Assembly (NCBI GenBank): GCA_964539825.1
Contig: CAZIKF010000003.1
Location: forward strand, 1 to 64,000
Source of the DNA: CAZIKF01 sp964539825
GTDB taxonomy: Bacteria; Muiribacteriota; UBA6191
Direction of reading: 5' to 3'
Length of the DNA stretch: 64,000 nucleotides
Shown piece by piece: positions 49,701 to 60,784 of the stretch (the first letter of the stretch is position 1; every line of letters starts with the position of its first letter). Below the pieces are notes generated by a model, which made no database searches, was not told the DNA's origin, and saw only the letters and a list, made by a program, of their open reading frames with translations. The position numbers and the translations under genes are program-made.

Positions 49701-52700
49701 GGCAAAGTCAGGCGTGCCGCAGCGACAATCAACCCGACCAATACGGAGATAACCTGGAATGTTGGTTTACTTGCCCAGCAGGGTGGGAACGGTAAGGAAG
49801 GTTTTCAGGTTCAGATTCCCGACGGTACGCCTGAAGGAACTGTTATTCCAGCTCAAGCGGCGATTCAAAGCGACCAGGTTCCGCAGGTGGTTGCCAAAGC
49901 TGTTACGAGTATTGTAATCGCAAAAGTGGAACTCAATCTTGAGCAGACTCCAAATAAGACCACAGCTTCCTTTGGTGAAAAACTAACCTTCACTGTAGAT
50001 GTGGACAATGGAGGAGATGTAGATCTTACCGGTATTGTGGTTCGTATACCCATACCCTCTGGAACCGCCCTGGTAACCCTCCCTGCTGGAGGAGTGCAGG
50101 TGGGTAATGAGATTGTGGTCAATGTTGGTGACCTAGTGGTGGGGGCACAGACACAATTTGATTTCACGGTCTGTGTCACTGGACCGCTTCTGAACCTGGC
50201 TGAAGTGGAGAGTAACGCAACGGCTCTTTCCAATGAAACCCCCGCGATTAACTCTAGGGCTGCTGTGAACCTGGTCAATGACCCGGCGGTGATTACTTTT
50301 GTGGAACCGGATGGGGACCCTACCAATGTGTTTAAAGAAAATGATCCGATCTGTATTCAGGTGGATGATGTCAGCCAGAACACGAATGCGGCCACTTCAC
50401 AGCAAATTACTGTGACTCTCGCGAATACAACAGCAGGAGATTCCGAGGCTGTCACCCTGACAGAAACAGGGGTGAATAACGGAAGCTTTCGAGGATGTAT
50501 CAACTCCACTCCCCTGCCGGGTGCTTCTGGGAATGGCATTTTTAGCATAGCTCGCGATGAGAATATGTCTGTTATTTATAATGACCCGGATTTCCCAGCG
50601 GTAGCTCTCCAGGCTCTTGCGGTAGTGGATCCAATTAACAGGGTAATGAGCACCTTCGATGGTTCTACTGTCTCAAATGTCACCCTGACCCTTGTGGATA
50701 ACGCAACAAGTACGCCTGTGAATGTCACCGGTAATCCCACCGTTTCCAGCGGGGTTGGAGAATTCTCATTTCCCTCCCTTCCCCCTGGAACCTATAGGCT
50801 GTTGGTTGACGCCGGCAGCAGTTTTCTTTATCCCTCCACGGTGGCTGACGCAAGTTTGCCAGCCGGATTGGTTCTTGGCTCAGGTTCAAGAGCACAAGCG
50901 TTCGCGATCACAGGTACAGGTGGTTTTCTCAATTTTGATGTTCCCCTGGACCCTGAAGCGGGAAGGCTCAGGATTGTGAAGACAGGAAATAAAAATCGGG
51001 CCTCTATAGGTGATTTACTCGGATTCACGCTACAGATTTCCAATGAAGGTGTTACCCCGATGAACTCCCTCATCGTGCGTGATCTACTCCCCCATGGAAT
51101 GGAATATGTCCGGGGATCTTCAAAACTGGATGGTACTGCAATTGTCGATCCCACAATGTCTTCTGCCAGAAATCTGCAATATGGTCTGGGCACTATCAAT
51201 GGAGCACAGTCCCGCACTCTTGAATATGTGGTGGTTCTCTCAGTCGGAAGTAAAGAAGGCCGGGTAGCAAACCGGGCTTTGGCTTCAGCTACCCACCTTG
51301 GGCGCGCGGTTTCCTCACTTGAGTCCCGTTTCGTTGTGGACGTGAGCGAGGGCGTTTTTACCGACCGGGGAACTTTAATCGGAAAAGTCTTTCTAGATCT
51401 CAGCGGTGATGGTCTACAGGGGTGTGCCTATGGTTATCTACCCCGAAAATCTCAATGTCTTCCAGAACCGGGTATTGGCGGGGCCGTTCTCTATCTGGAA
51501 GATGGGACACGGGTTACCACCGATAAAAACGGAAAGTACCTGGTTCCTGCTATTGAGAAGGGGAGACATGTGATTGTCCTCGATCGAGCTTCAATCCCGG
51601 GAGGTCTCAAGCCAGTTCCCATAAACAACCGCTCCAAAGGCAATACCTGGTCCCAGTTTATCTTCAATGAATTTGGCGGGATCTCCAAAGCTAATTTTGC
51701 CTTGCGCGGTCCTGGAGCCACGCTTGTTTTAAGAACCGCTTTGATGAGTCAGGAAGATGAAGAAGCCAACTGGAAAGAACTTGCCGGGGTTAAGGTAGAT
51801 CGCAAAATTCTGCCTGGATCCATTTCCCTGTCTGTCCCCGCTGATGGGATTCCGGCCGATGGACGATCCCTTGAGCTGATTGAAGTTAGAGCCAATGATG
51901 AGAGCGGATCTGTGATTGGAGTCCCTGTTTTCGCTACAGTGGAACTCTCTTCAGGTACGGTCCTCGATGAGGATGTAGAACCGGAAATTCCAGGGATTCA
52001 AGTCCTTTTGGAAGAGGGTACAGGACTACTCAAAATTCAAGCGCCTTTCGAGGCTGGAGATAGTAAATTGCGGGTACTGGTAAATGGAGCGGAGCAAGAA
52101 ACTCAATTACGCTTCAAACCGCATCTACGGGATCGAGTTCTCGCGGCTGTGGGTGAGATTCGTTTTGGGAATGGAAACAGTCGGGGTAACAAGGAACTTC
52201 TGGCTGAAAATGATCTGCTTGAAGATGGAAGTTATACCCTTGGTCGAGGTGCCTTTTTTCTGAAAGATACGATCGGTTCCAAGACATTGATTACAGCCGC
52301 TTATGACTCAGCAAAGAAGACTCGCGATGATTTGTTTAGAACCCGCGAATCCAACCAGGACCGAGAGTCGAAATATCCCATACATGGAGATGATAGCAGC
52401 GTTGGTTATGAGGCGATTTCCCAGAGAAAAGCTTATGTGAAGCTAGAGCGCGGGATGTCGAGTCTGCTGTTTGGGGATTACAGTGCTCCTCTCACAGATA
52501 CCAACCTTTCACGCTATTCCCGCTCTTTGAATGGTTGGAGGCTGGATGCAAATAAGAATTCATGGAATGTAGATGGATTCCATTCCCTGACCAGCCGTAC
52601 TCTTGTGGTAGAAGAGTTACGGGGAAGAGGTATCACCGGATTTTATTTTCTCAACCAGGCTCGCATGCTTGAGGGAAGCGAAAGAGTGATTTTGGAGACA

Positions 52701-54536
52701 AGACGCAGAGAGCGGCCCGACATTGTTTTAGATCGTGTTCAAAAGAGTCGCAATACTGATTATGAGATTGATTATGTATTGGGCGCGATCAAGTTCAAAG
52801 CCCCTATCCCTACAGTTGATCCGCAGCTCAACCCGGTCTTTATTGTCGTGACATACGAGTCTGAGACCTTTGAGCAGAAACTGGATCTCTTTGGAGGCAG
52901 GGTGTCCAAGAAAATTGGTCCCCGACTGAATCTTGGAGTGACCCGAGTTGAGGAGCACCAGCTCGCCGGTGATTATGAACTCACTGGTGTAGATGCTTCC
53001 CTTGAGATCAAGAAGGGACTGGTACTGTCCTACGAGAAAGCGAAGAGTGAGGGTCTGATCCAGCAAAATAATACTCTCTCCAGGCTGCCCGGTGAAGCGA
53101 CAGAGATGAAACTGGAGGGTGAACTTTTAAATGGGCTGGAAGTAGATGCTTATTATCGTGACGCGGAACCGTTCTTCAGGAACCAATCCGCCTACCAGGT
53201 CTATTCAGGTACTCGCAAGAAGGGCGCGAAAGCTAATTATAAACTGAATTCCAGAACGAATTTGAGTGGAGAATTCTTCCTGGATCGAAATAATATCGAC
53301 AATCACTTCTTTCGCCACAGCTCCCTGGGTTTCACGCGATCCTACGAAGATACCACCCTTGGATTTGAGTGGATTGATGAAAGGTCCCAGGATAGCTTCA
53401 TACCGGCAGGCTCCAATACTTTTCGGGGTGGATTTGATATCGCCGCTGAAACCCCAGAACGTTTTCGCGGATGGAGAGCAACTCTGAAGCGCCCCATCAA
53501 CGAGCGCCTGGCCTTAAGCCTTTCCTCCAAAATGGATACCAGAGATCAAGACTACTTTCTGGGACATATTGGACTGGACTATCAGATTAATCCAGAGCAA
53601 AAGCTGTACTTACGACAGGAGAGAGCACGATTTGATGAGACCCGGGATCAGCGTATGGTGTTCGGAGCTGAAACCAGTCTCACTGACAATACCTCAGCAT
53701 TTAGTGAGTATAGAATCGGAAAGGACTCCGATGGAACCAGAACACAGAAACTCATCGGCATTGAAAACCGCTTTAGCCTGAGAAAAGGACTAAGGGGAGA
53801 CATTCGCTTTGAAACCCTGGACACTACCCAGGGGCCTGAACTGGGACACCAGCCCGACGGGAATTCCATTTCAGTTGGTATGGAGCATACAAGTTGGGAA
53901 AAACTGAAAACCACCCTGAGGTTGGAGCGAAGAAATGGCGGCTCTGGAGATACCAGAAATATTGACATTGGCATGGGTTATGCCTTGTCTGATACTGTGA
54001 AGGTACTTGGGAAACATCGTTGGATTGATAATGAATTCCCGAATCAAGGTTCCCAGCGAAGCACACGTACTCTCTTTGGGTTAGCATATCGACCGGTTCA
54101 CCATGATCGGTTCAATGCACTTGCCAAAGCGGAGTTAAGGGATGGATACTCGGCGGCTACCAAGCCAGGAGATTTGTTTGAAGCTGAGATATACTCCCTG
54201 GACTTTCACTACCAGTGGAGGCCCAATCTGCAATTCGCTGGGCGCTTTGCCGCCAAAATGACGAGTGAAGACGGGTTCGGGTCGCACCTGAGCCTGACCT
54301 CGGCTCGGATTATCAAAGATCTCAATGATCGATGGGATATCAGCTACAACTTTCGCATTTTGCGCGGTCATGATCATCCGGTTCGCCATGATGGACATCG
54401 TTTTGAAGTAGGCTACAGAATGAGAAAGAACCTTTGGACCATGCTGGGATATTCCCTTGACGAATTTGACTCAGATCTCACCGGCGACTTCTACGAAGGC
54501 AAGGGTGCTTACCTGGGTCTTAAGGCTAAATTCTAA
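46765..54536 (+). CDS. Giant surface protein, C-terminal part: cadherin-like, DUF11, SdrD_B and beta-barrel
   Basis: The frame is open from the gap edge; the first ATG is 46869, but it lies inside a repeat and is not a plausible start. Order: the end of one cadherin-like repeat, then five more to about 48285; a TNTGN-type domain; several DUF11 repeats (VKNVTPTGSLPPGTVLTYSV, LEQTPNKTTASFGEKLTFTV, VKTGNKNRASIGDLLGFTLQ); a carboxypeptidase-regulatory-like domain near 50650-50930; an SdrD_B-like domain near 51370-51640 (LIGKVFLDLSGDGLQGCAYG); a linker; and from about 52430 a long beta-strand region beginning YVKLERGMSSLLFGDYSAPL and ending GLKAKF, which fits an outer-membrane barrel with terminal Phe. 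Over 2,590 residues remain. An adhesin or surface-layer role is inferred. Confidence 0.85.
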
Positions 54537-54589
54537 GAGTCCCCCTATGATCTCCCTGTGCGGCAATTCGCAGTAGTGGAGCGATTGAG

Positions 54590-55591
54590 ATGAGTTTTAG
54601 GGCTTTACGCGTCTTTGAAAATCCGGATGGTTCCTTTCGCAGGGAGCTTGTTACGCTTAACCAGCAGGATTTGCCAGCCGGCGAGGTGACCATACGAGTA
54701 GCCTTTTCTTCCCTGAATTATAAAGACGCTCTCTCAGCGTCGGGAAATAGGGGTGTCACCCGCCATTATCCCCATACACCTGGTTGTGATTCGGTAGGGA
54801 CCATAGAGACGAGTACCAATTCAAACTGGCAGGTGGGACAAAGAGTTTTGGTCACTGGGTATGACCTCGGGATGAATACCCATGGAGGCTTTTCAGAGTT
54901 GATTCGAGTTCCAGGAAACTGGATTGTAGCTCTTTCTGATAACCTTAGCTTCAGAGAAGCCATGACTATCGGTACCGCAGGGTATACAGCCGCTCTTGCT
55001 CTTCACTATTTGGAGAAATACTCCTTTTCGCTAAGGGGAGGTCCGATCCTTGTTACAGGTGCCAGCGGAGGGGTAGGTTCATTCGCTGTGGCTCTCTTCT
55101 CAAGCCTTGGTTACTCGGTGACGGCCTGTACGGGCAAAGCTGATGCTCATGAGTTTCTTAGCGAACTGGGAGCCAAAGTGATTCTTTCCAGGCAGGAATT
55201 TCTGTCTGGCAGAGACCGTGTTCTTGAAAAGGAGAACTGGGCAGGGGTGCTTGATACGGTGGGAGGAGATATGCTCCCCAGAGAGTTAGCTCAGTGTATG
55301 CCCGGGGCTTGCGTAGCTTGTTGCGGCATGGTCTCAAAGCCTGTGCTATCCACAAGCTTGATGCCCTTTCTTTTGCGTGGGATACGCCTCATTGGATTGG
55401 CTGCGGCCCAATCTCCCATGGCTCTTCGACTGTCCATCTGGAAAAGACTTTCCGGTGAGTGGAGGATTCCTGACTTTTCCAAAATTTGCAGAGAGGTCAA
55501 CCTGGAGAATTTGGAGAAAGAAATCAGCCGGATACTTGCAGGAAAGCAAGTCGGTAGAGTGGTTGTTCGAGTAGGGGAAAGGCATGTATGA
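54590..55591 (+). CDS. YhdH/AcuI-family NADPH-dependent acryloyl-CoA reductase-like protein
   Basis: A 333-residue medium-chain oxidoreductase of the YhdH/YhfP group, which in characterised members reduces acryloyl-CoA to propionyl-CoA with NADPH. Seen: FRALRVFENPDGSFRRELVT at the start, SSLNYKDALSASGNRGVTRH (the LNYKDAL hallmark), PHTPGCDSVGTIE, GGFSELIRVP and the nucleotide-binding GASGGVGSFA (about 156-165). No zinc-ligand pattern is present, as expected for this group. Its end overlaps the next dehydrogenase by four bases (ATGA). Which acryloyl-type substrate is used here is unknown. Confidence 0.88.
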   Translation: MSFRALRVFENPDGSFRRELVTLNQQDLPAGEVTIRVAFSSLNYKDALSASGNRGVTRHYPHTPGCDSVGTIETSTNSNWQVGQRVLVTGYDLGMNTHGGFSELIRVPGNWIVALSDNLSFREAMTIGTAGYTAALALHYLEKYSFSLRGGPILVTGASGGVGSFAVALFSSLGYSVTACTGKADAHEFLSELGAKVILSRQEFLSGRDRVLEKENWAGVLDTVGGDMLPRELAQCMPGACVACCGMVSKPVLSTSLMPFLLRGIRLIGLAAAQSPMALRLSIWKRLSGEWRIPDFSKICREVNLENLEKEISRILAGKQVGRVVVRVGERHV

Positions 55592-56541
55592 GGAATAGGA
55601 TTGTTTTTCTAGATGGAGCCACTTTCGGGCACAGTTTTGACTTCTCAAGATTGGAAGAGCTGGGAGATCTCAAAGTCTTTGCTTCCACTTCAGCGGGGGA
55701 GACCGTGGAGCGCTTGAAGGATAGTACAGTTGTAATCACCAATAAGGTGAAATTGGGACGGAATCATTTAGAGACTTGTTCAACAATGAAGTTGATTTGC
55801 GTTGCCGCCACCGGTACCAATAATGTAGATCTTAAAGCCGCTGAAGAACTAGGAATCTGTGTTTGTAACGTAAGCGGCTATGCCAGCAAGAGCGTTGCAC
55901 AGCACACCCTGGCAATGGCTCTTAGTCTGCTTCATTCCCTTCCCTACCATCACGCCTACGCTACTTCTGGAGACTGGAGTGAGAGTCCCTTCTTTACCCA
56001 CATGGAGAATCCCTTCGCTGAATTAGGCTCCCTGTGCTGGGGAATTTTGGGTATGGGCTCTATTGGTAAAGAAGTCGCCAGGCTGGTATCAGCTTTTGGG
56101 GCGGAGGTGCTGTATACATCTACGTCAGGTGAAGATCGGGCATCCTATGAGCGTTGTGAGCTTGATGATCTGCTGCGTAGATCCACCATACTCTCGATTC
56201 ACGCTCCCCTGACAAAGCGTACTCAAAGTCTGATTTCTGAGAGAGAACTCAGACTTTTGGGACCCTCAAGTATTCTCGTCAACGTGGGCAGGGGGGGTAT
56301 CATTGATGAAGCTGATCTTATGCGAGCGCTTGAGTGCGGCTGGATACTGGCAGCAGGACTGGATGTCCTCGATGAGGAGCCTCCCAAAGAAAACAATCCT
56401 TTGTTCAGACTCAGGGACTCTGGAAAACTCTTGGTGACTCCCCATTGTGCATGGGCTGGGTCAAGACTACGACTCTTCGACGAATTGTTTAAGAATATCG
56501 AGAGTTTTTTGAGAGGCGGAAGCCGTAATCTCATCGTCTGA
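55588..56541 (+). CDS. D-2-hydroxyacid dehydrogenase (glycerate dehydrogenase-like)
   Basis: A 317-residue NAD(P)-dependent D-isomer-specific 2-hydroxyacid dehydrogenase. Seen: TGTNNVDLKAAEELGICVCN, the Rossmann motif WGILGMGSIGKEVA (about 151-164), catalytic Arg in SILVNVGRGGIID, Glu in LDVLDEEPP and His in VTPHCAWAG. The HCAW form with the preceding motifs resembles HprA-type glycerate/hydroxypyruvate reductases. Translationally coupled to the acuI-like gene. The 3' end overlaps the leftward TPR gene by 75 bases tail to tail. Confidence 0.88.
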   Translation: MRNRIVFLDGATFGHSFDFSRLEELGDLKVFASTSAGETVERLKDSTVVITNKVKLGRNHLETCSTMKLICVAATGTNNVDLKAAEELGICVCNVSGYASKSVAQHTLAMALSLLHSLPYHHAYATSGDWSESPFFTHMENPFAELGSLCWGILGMGSIGKEVARLVSAFGAEVLYTSTSGEDRASYERCELDDLLRRSTILSIHAPLTKRTQSLISERELRLLGPSSILVNVGRGGIIDEADLMRALECGWILAAGLDVLDEEPPKENNPLFRLRDSGKLLVTPHCAWAGSRLRLFDELFKNIESFLRGGSRNLIV

Positions 56542-58566
56542 GAAGGAATCCGTGTAGGTGCGTCCCTTCTTGCGAAGCCATTTCTTGAGCTCTTTGGCCA
56601 CCTGTTTGAGTACAGAATCCCAATCCCCGGGTCGTGGCTGACGAAACAGCTTGACCGTTGGATACCAGGGGCTGTCATCTCGATCCTCCATCCAGCGCCA
56701 ATCCGCTGCATAGGAAAGCAGAATCCATGTATCCATGCCCATAGCTCCCGAGAGGTGGGAAACAGATGTATCCACGCCAATAAATAAGTCCAGACTGGAA
56801 AGAATTTGAGCGGTGTCTCCAAAATCCTGAACCATGGCTCCAAGGGAGGGGATGTCGTATTCCTTGAGAAGCTCTTCGTCCCCATCTCTGAGTTGTACCT
56901 GTAAGCTCAGTAGTTTAATTCCTTCAATATCCTGGAGCGGCAAAAAGGTTGAAAGCGGACTAGACCGTCTCCTATCATTGGTTTGCTCCGGGTTTCCTGC
57001 CCAGGCAATGCCAATGATCTGGTTTTGCGTGTCAAGCTCGGAGAGTACGTCCGCGACCATCTCCGGGAGAGGAGGTGAAGGAGCGTGAAGATAAGGAACT
57101 ACCGCCGGAATAGATTCCAAGGTGGTTCCCAGGATATGGGGCAAACTGTGAAGGGGGCAGGTATAATCGATTTGAGGAGAATCAGCCCCTCTGAGAATTA
57201 CCCTTTCAGCTGGAAGGATAGAGTTAAAGACCCGCTTCAGCGCTGATGGACATTCCAGGTAGAGCTGACCTACTTTTTCCTGTATTTCTGTTACAAACCG
57301 GGCAAACTGAATACTGTCTCCAAAACCTTGCTCACAATAGACGAGCAACGAGGAGTTTTGATTTTCCTCTCCTCTCCAGCGGGGAGCGGTAAAGCTTCTT
57401 TTTTCCAGGCTCAGGAAAGCACAGTCTTGACGAACTTCATAATCAGCGAAGCCATCCAAGAGGTTGCCTCTCAACAAGCTAAGAAGACTGCGGTGCCAAA
57501 GAGCATAATTTTGTTTTGAGTTTACCTGTAGAACTTCGTTGAAACACCTTTCAGCCAATTCGAGATTTTTTGCTTCCATGTGAGCATTGCCAAGGTTGAC
57601 AAGAGCATCCGGATAGTGGGGTTTCAGTCCAAGAGCCTCTTGAAAGAGAGAGATAGCCTCTTGAATTCGGCAGCTTTTCAGCAATAGTGTACCCAGGTTA
57701 TTCCTGTAGACAGGATTATCTGGCGCTAGCAGGATAGCCTGCTTATAGGATTCTTGGGCAAGGAGAGGTTCACGTTTGTGCTGGTAGCAGATAGCAAGAT
57801 TGTTGTGTGCTTCAGGAGAGTCCTCATGCCTGGCTAAAAGCTTTTGAAAGCACGACATAGCTTCTGAAATTCTTCCCAGGTGAAGATAGGCTTCACCAAG
57901 TCCCTGCATGGCTTGAATAGATCCCTGGTCAAGGTACAAATGAACCTGAAAGTGCTGTATAGCATCCTTGTAACTTGAGATGGTGTGGTAAGCCTTGCCA
58001 AGATAGAGGTGAATCCCTGGAGTCTCTGGATTTTCCAGAAGTACTTCCTGCAAGACGGCGATTGCCTCAATGCTATCCCCTTGCTGAAAATGAAGAATTC
58101 CTTTATTGAATTTGGCTCGGAAATGATCCGGATTTTCAACTAAAACCTGATTGAAGCAACGCAATGCCTCATCCAGGTTTCCGTCTTGTTGGTAGGCTGT
58201 CCCCAGACCATGCATCGCTTTGGAATATTCAGGGTTTACGTTGAGTGCCTGATGGAACGCAGTGATAGCGTCCTCAGTTCGGTGTTGGGTCTGAAGTATT
58301 GTGGCAAGATTGTGATGATAGTGTTCACAGTTCGGGTCAATGGCAATTGCTTTTCGCAGGAATCGTTCTGCGGTTTGTACGTCTTCTAGTTGATGGCACA
58401 CACAACCAAGCAGGTACCAACCTTTGGAGTTTCTAGGATCGAAGCTAAGATATCGGGTATAGAGGAGTCTGGCGGTGTTTAGCTGACCGCTTTGATGATG
58501 TTCCACTGCCTGTCGCAAAATTTCCGCGACAGAGCTACTGTCCTGACTGAAGACGTCCATGTCCAT
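56467..58566 (-). CDS. TPR protein with glycosyltransferase-like C-terminal domain (copy 1)
   Basis: A 699-residue cytoplasmic protein. Residues 15-385 hold about ten TPR units (AMHGLGTAYQQDGNLDEALR is typical). Residues about 405-690 form a GT-B-like domain related to heptosyltransferase (GT9) folds: LLVYCEQGFGDSIQFARFV, IIGIAWAGNPEQTNDRRRSS, LDLFIGVDTSVSHLSGAMG and DWRWMEDRDDSPWYPTVKLF. TPR-GT proteins of this type are common near flagellar and exopolysaccharide genes and may modify proteins, but none is well characterised. It is a tandem paralogue of the next gene with the same domain order. The C-terminus overlaps the dehydrogenase gene. Confidence 0.82.
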   Translation of the reverse strand: MDMDVFSQDSSSVAEILRQAVEHHQSGQLNTARLLYTRYLSFDPRNSKGWYLLGCVCHQLEDVQTAERFLRKAIAIDPNCEHYHHNLATILQTQHRTEDAITAFHQALNVNPEYSKAMHGLGTAYQQDGNLDEALRCFNQVLVENPDHFRAKFNKGILHFQQGDSIEAIAVLQEVLLENPETPGIHLYLGKAYHTISSYKDAIQHFQVHLYLDQGSIQAMQGLGEAYLHLGRISEAMSCFQKLLARHEDSPEAHNNLAICYQHKREPLLAQESYKQAILLAPDNPVYRNNLGTLLLKSCRIQEAISLFQEALGLKPHYPDALVNLGNAHMEAKNLELAERCFNEVLQVNSKQNYALWHRSLLSLLRGNLLDGFADYEVRQDCAFLSLEKRSFTAPRWRGEENQNSSLLVYCEQGFGDSIQFARFVTEIQEKVGQLYLECPSALKRVFNSILPAERVILRGADSPQIDYTCPLHSLPHILGTTLESIPAVVPYLHAPSPPLPEMVADVLSELDTQNQIIGIAWAGNPEQTNDRRRSSPLSTFLPLQDIEGIKLLSLQVQLRDGDEELLKEYDIPSLGAMVQDFGDTAQILSSLDLFIGVDTSVSHLSGAMGMDTWILLSYAADWRWMEDRDDSPWYPTVKLFRQPRPGDWDSVLKQVAKELKKWLRKKGRTYTDSFSDDEITASASQKTLDILKQFVEES

Positions 58567-58711
58567 CCCCCCATGACGCCTGATTTTCAGGCTTTCATGG
58601 AATTCGTTCTCATCCTTGAGAGTGATCTTAAGCTGCCCCGGTTTATTTTTTTGGGTTTCTTAAGACTTAAGATCTGCTTTCTATGAATATCGGAGAGAAA
58701 AGGGAGAGGAT

Positions 58712-60697
58712 TTACTGACCTTTTCCCAAAATTTCTCTCAAAACTGTGCGAACAGCCATGAATACAGGCTTCCAATCCCCAGATTTATTTTGTCTGAACA
58801 AGCGCATGGATGGATACCAGGGGCTGTCAACACGATCTAGCATCCAACGCCAGTCCGGTACCTGGGGCAGAAGAACCCAGGTTGGTTTTCCAAGAGAGCC
58901 GGCCAGATGCGCTACGGCAGTATCTACGGAAAGGACCAGGTCCATGCGATGGATGATTTGTGCTGTTTTCATGAAACTTTGCAGGGAGCCGGAGAGGTCA
59001 TTGACATGCTCTTTCAGCCGATCTGGAATAGGAGGGTGGGAATCACCAACCTGAAGGCTATGGAAGCTAGTGCCCGGTATAGAAAAAAGAGGCTCGAACT
59101 CTTCTACTTGAAGGGAACGGATTCTATCTCGGGAGTGCATTGGATTTCCCGCCCAGCAAATTCCGATTCTGAAGGTTTTGACATTAGATTCCAAAGCTTT
59201 GTGGACCGCTTCAGGAATTTCCTCAATATCAGAATGATAAAGGTTGGGACCTTCTGGAATGGATTCCAATTCAGTTCCGAGTAGATGGGGTAAACTCGAC
59301 AGCGCAGCTTGAAAGTCAATTGGGGGTGGGTTCTCGTCAATTGAGATGATTTTATCTTCACAGAAACTCTTGAGCAACTCAACCAGGGAAGGGTGGCATT
59401 GAAACCAGAGCTCCTTTACCAGCTTCCTTGCCAGGGGTAAGAATCTACAAAACTGTAGAGTGTCGCCAAAACCCTGGTCTGCGAATACCAGCAACGAACC
59501 TTGAGAACATTCACCTCCATCCCAGCTCCGAGCCTCTCCCGGGTATTCACGGAGCTTTAAACCGGGGATTTGTGCTCGCGCCTCAAAACCTTTGAATCCA
59601 GCCAGGTACTCTCCCCTCAGGAGCTGAAGCAAAGAGAGATTCCAGATTGCCGAAGGGCTGGATGGATTTACATCCAGGACTCTCTGATAGCAATTTATTG
59701 CCTCATCGTACTCCGCCTCTTCACGATGATAGTTCCCCAGGTTGATCCAGGCTTCCCAAAATTCTGGATTCAGCGCAAGAGCATGTCGAATGGCTTTCTT
59801 GGCCTTCTGATTTTCCCCCTGGCTAAGAAATAGGCTACCCAGGTTATTGTGTGGATCCGCATAGGATTGATCACGGGTAGTAGCCAACTTATAGGCTTCA
59901 ATTGCCTCATGGTATTTCCCCATTTGTTGGAGACAGAGTCCGAGATTATTGAGAGTCTGTTCATTGCCAGGATCGAGATCGAGTGCCTTCTCAAGGCATT
60001 TTCTACATTCTGTTCTCTGGGCCAATTCAAGATGGGCGAGTCCCATTTGGTTCCATAAATCTGCCTGGTTGGGATTCTTACCCCTTTCAACTTCATAGTG
60101 TGCCAGGGCTTCGGTCGGTTTTCCCGTACGCAGGCAAAGATCTCCTCTTGCCAGTTCAAGTCCCGAATGACTCGAATCGAGCGCTGCTGCCTTTTTTAAC
60201 TCAACATCAGCCAGGGTGAATTCCATTAGCTTAATCAGTGCTTTACCAAGATTAATTTTTGCCTCAACCAACTCGGGCGCGAGAAGGGAAGCTTTTTGAA
60301 AGGATTCCCTGGCTACTGGGAACTCTTCATTTTTCATCTGGAATACCCCTAGCAGGTTCCAGGCCCTGGGGTAATCAGACTTAAGAGCGAGAACTGACCT
60401 GGTCTCTTCTTCGGATTCCTGGTAGCGGCCCAACTTAAATAAGGCGATGGCCAGGTTAAATCGAAAAACCGCGTTTGTGGGGTCCAGATCCGTTGCTCTT
60501 CGAAAGGAGTTGGAGGCCCCTAAAAGATCACCTAGCTCAAAAGCTACCGCTCCGGAAAAATACCAGCCTTTGGGATCCCCGGGGGATTGGCTCAGATATT
60601 GATGGTAAATATCGTGGGCCTTGGATAGGTTTCCCCCCTGGTGTAATTTTAATGCTCTTTGAAATAAATCCGCAGAAGATTTCAGGCTGTCTGTCAT
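58712..60697 (-). CDS. TPR protein with glycosyltransferase-like C-terminal domain (copy 2)
   Basis: A 661-residue paralogue of the preceding protein. TPR units run from about 10 to 365 (AWNLLGVFQMKNEEFPVARE, LWNQMGLAHLELAQRTECRK), then the GT-like domain: SLLVFADQGFGDTLQFCRFL, RIGICWAGNPMHSRDRIRSL, MDLVLSVDTAVAHLAGSLGK and DWRWMLDRVDSPWYPSMRLF. The two copies share motif order but differ clearly in sequence, so the duplication is not recent. 145 bases separate them. Divergent from hemF with 87 bases between the starts. Confidence 0.82.
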   Translation of the reverse strand: MTDSLKSSADLFQRALKLHQGGNLSKAHDIYHQYLSQSPGDPKGWYFSGAVAFELGDLLGASNSFRRATDLDPTNAVFRFNLAIALFKLGRYQESEEETRSVLALKSDYPRAWNLLGVFQMKNEEFPVARESFQKASLLAPELVEAKINLGKALIKLMEFTLADVELKKAAALDSSHSGLELARGDLCLRTGKPTEALAHYEVERGKNPNQADLWNQMGLAHLELAQRTECRKCLEKALDLDPGNEQTLNNLGLCLQQMGKYHEAIEAYKLATTRDQSYADPHNNLGSLFLSQGENQKAKKAIRHALALNPEFWEAWINLGNYHREEAEYDEAINCYQRVLDVNPSSPSAIWNLSLLQLLRGEYLAGFKGFEARAQIPGLKLREYPGEARSWDGGECSQGSLLVFADQGFGDTLQFCRFLPLARKLVKELWFQCHPSLVELLKSFCEDKIISIDENPPPIDFQAALSSLPHLLGTELESIPEGPNLYHSDIEEIPEAVHKALESNVKTFRIGICWAGNPMHSRDRIRSLQVEEFEPLFSIPGTSFHSLQVGDSHPPIPDRLKEHVNDLSGSLQSFMKTAQIIHRMDLVLSVDTAVAHLAGSLGKPTWVLLPQVPDWRWMLDRVDSPWYPSMRLFRQNKSGDWKPVFMAVRTVLREILGKGQ

Positions 60698-60784
60698 AGT
60701 TTCCCCAGATCTCAGAGGGTATTATATTGGTGTCTGGTCTAAATTGTACGTTTTTAATCCATATCAGAATGCAGGAAAAGAATT

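Noticed and set aside
58624..58674. 9-bp inverted repeat GATCTTAAG/CTTAAGATC between the two TPR-glycosyltransferase genes
   Set aside because: Short, AT-rich and with a 33-base loop; not distinguishable from chance or a weak terminator.
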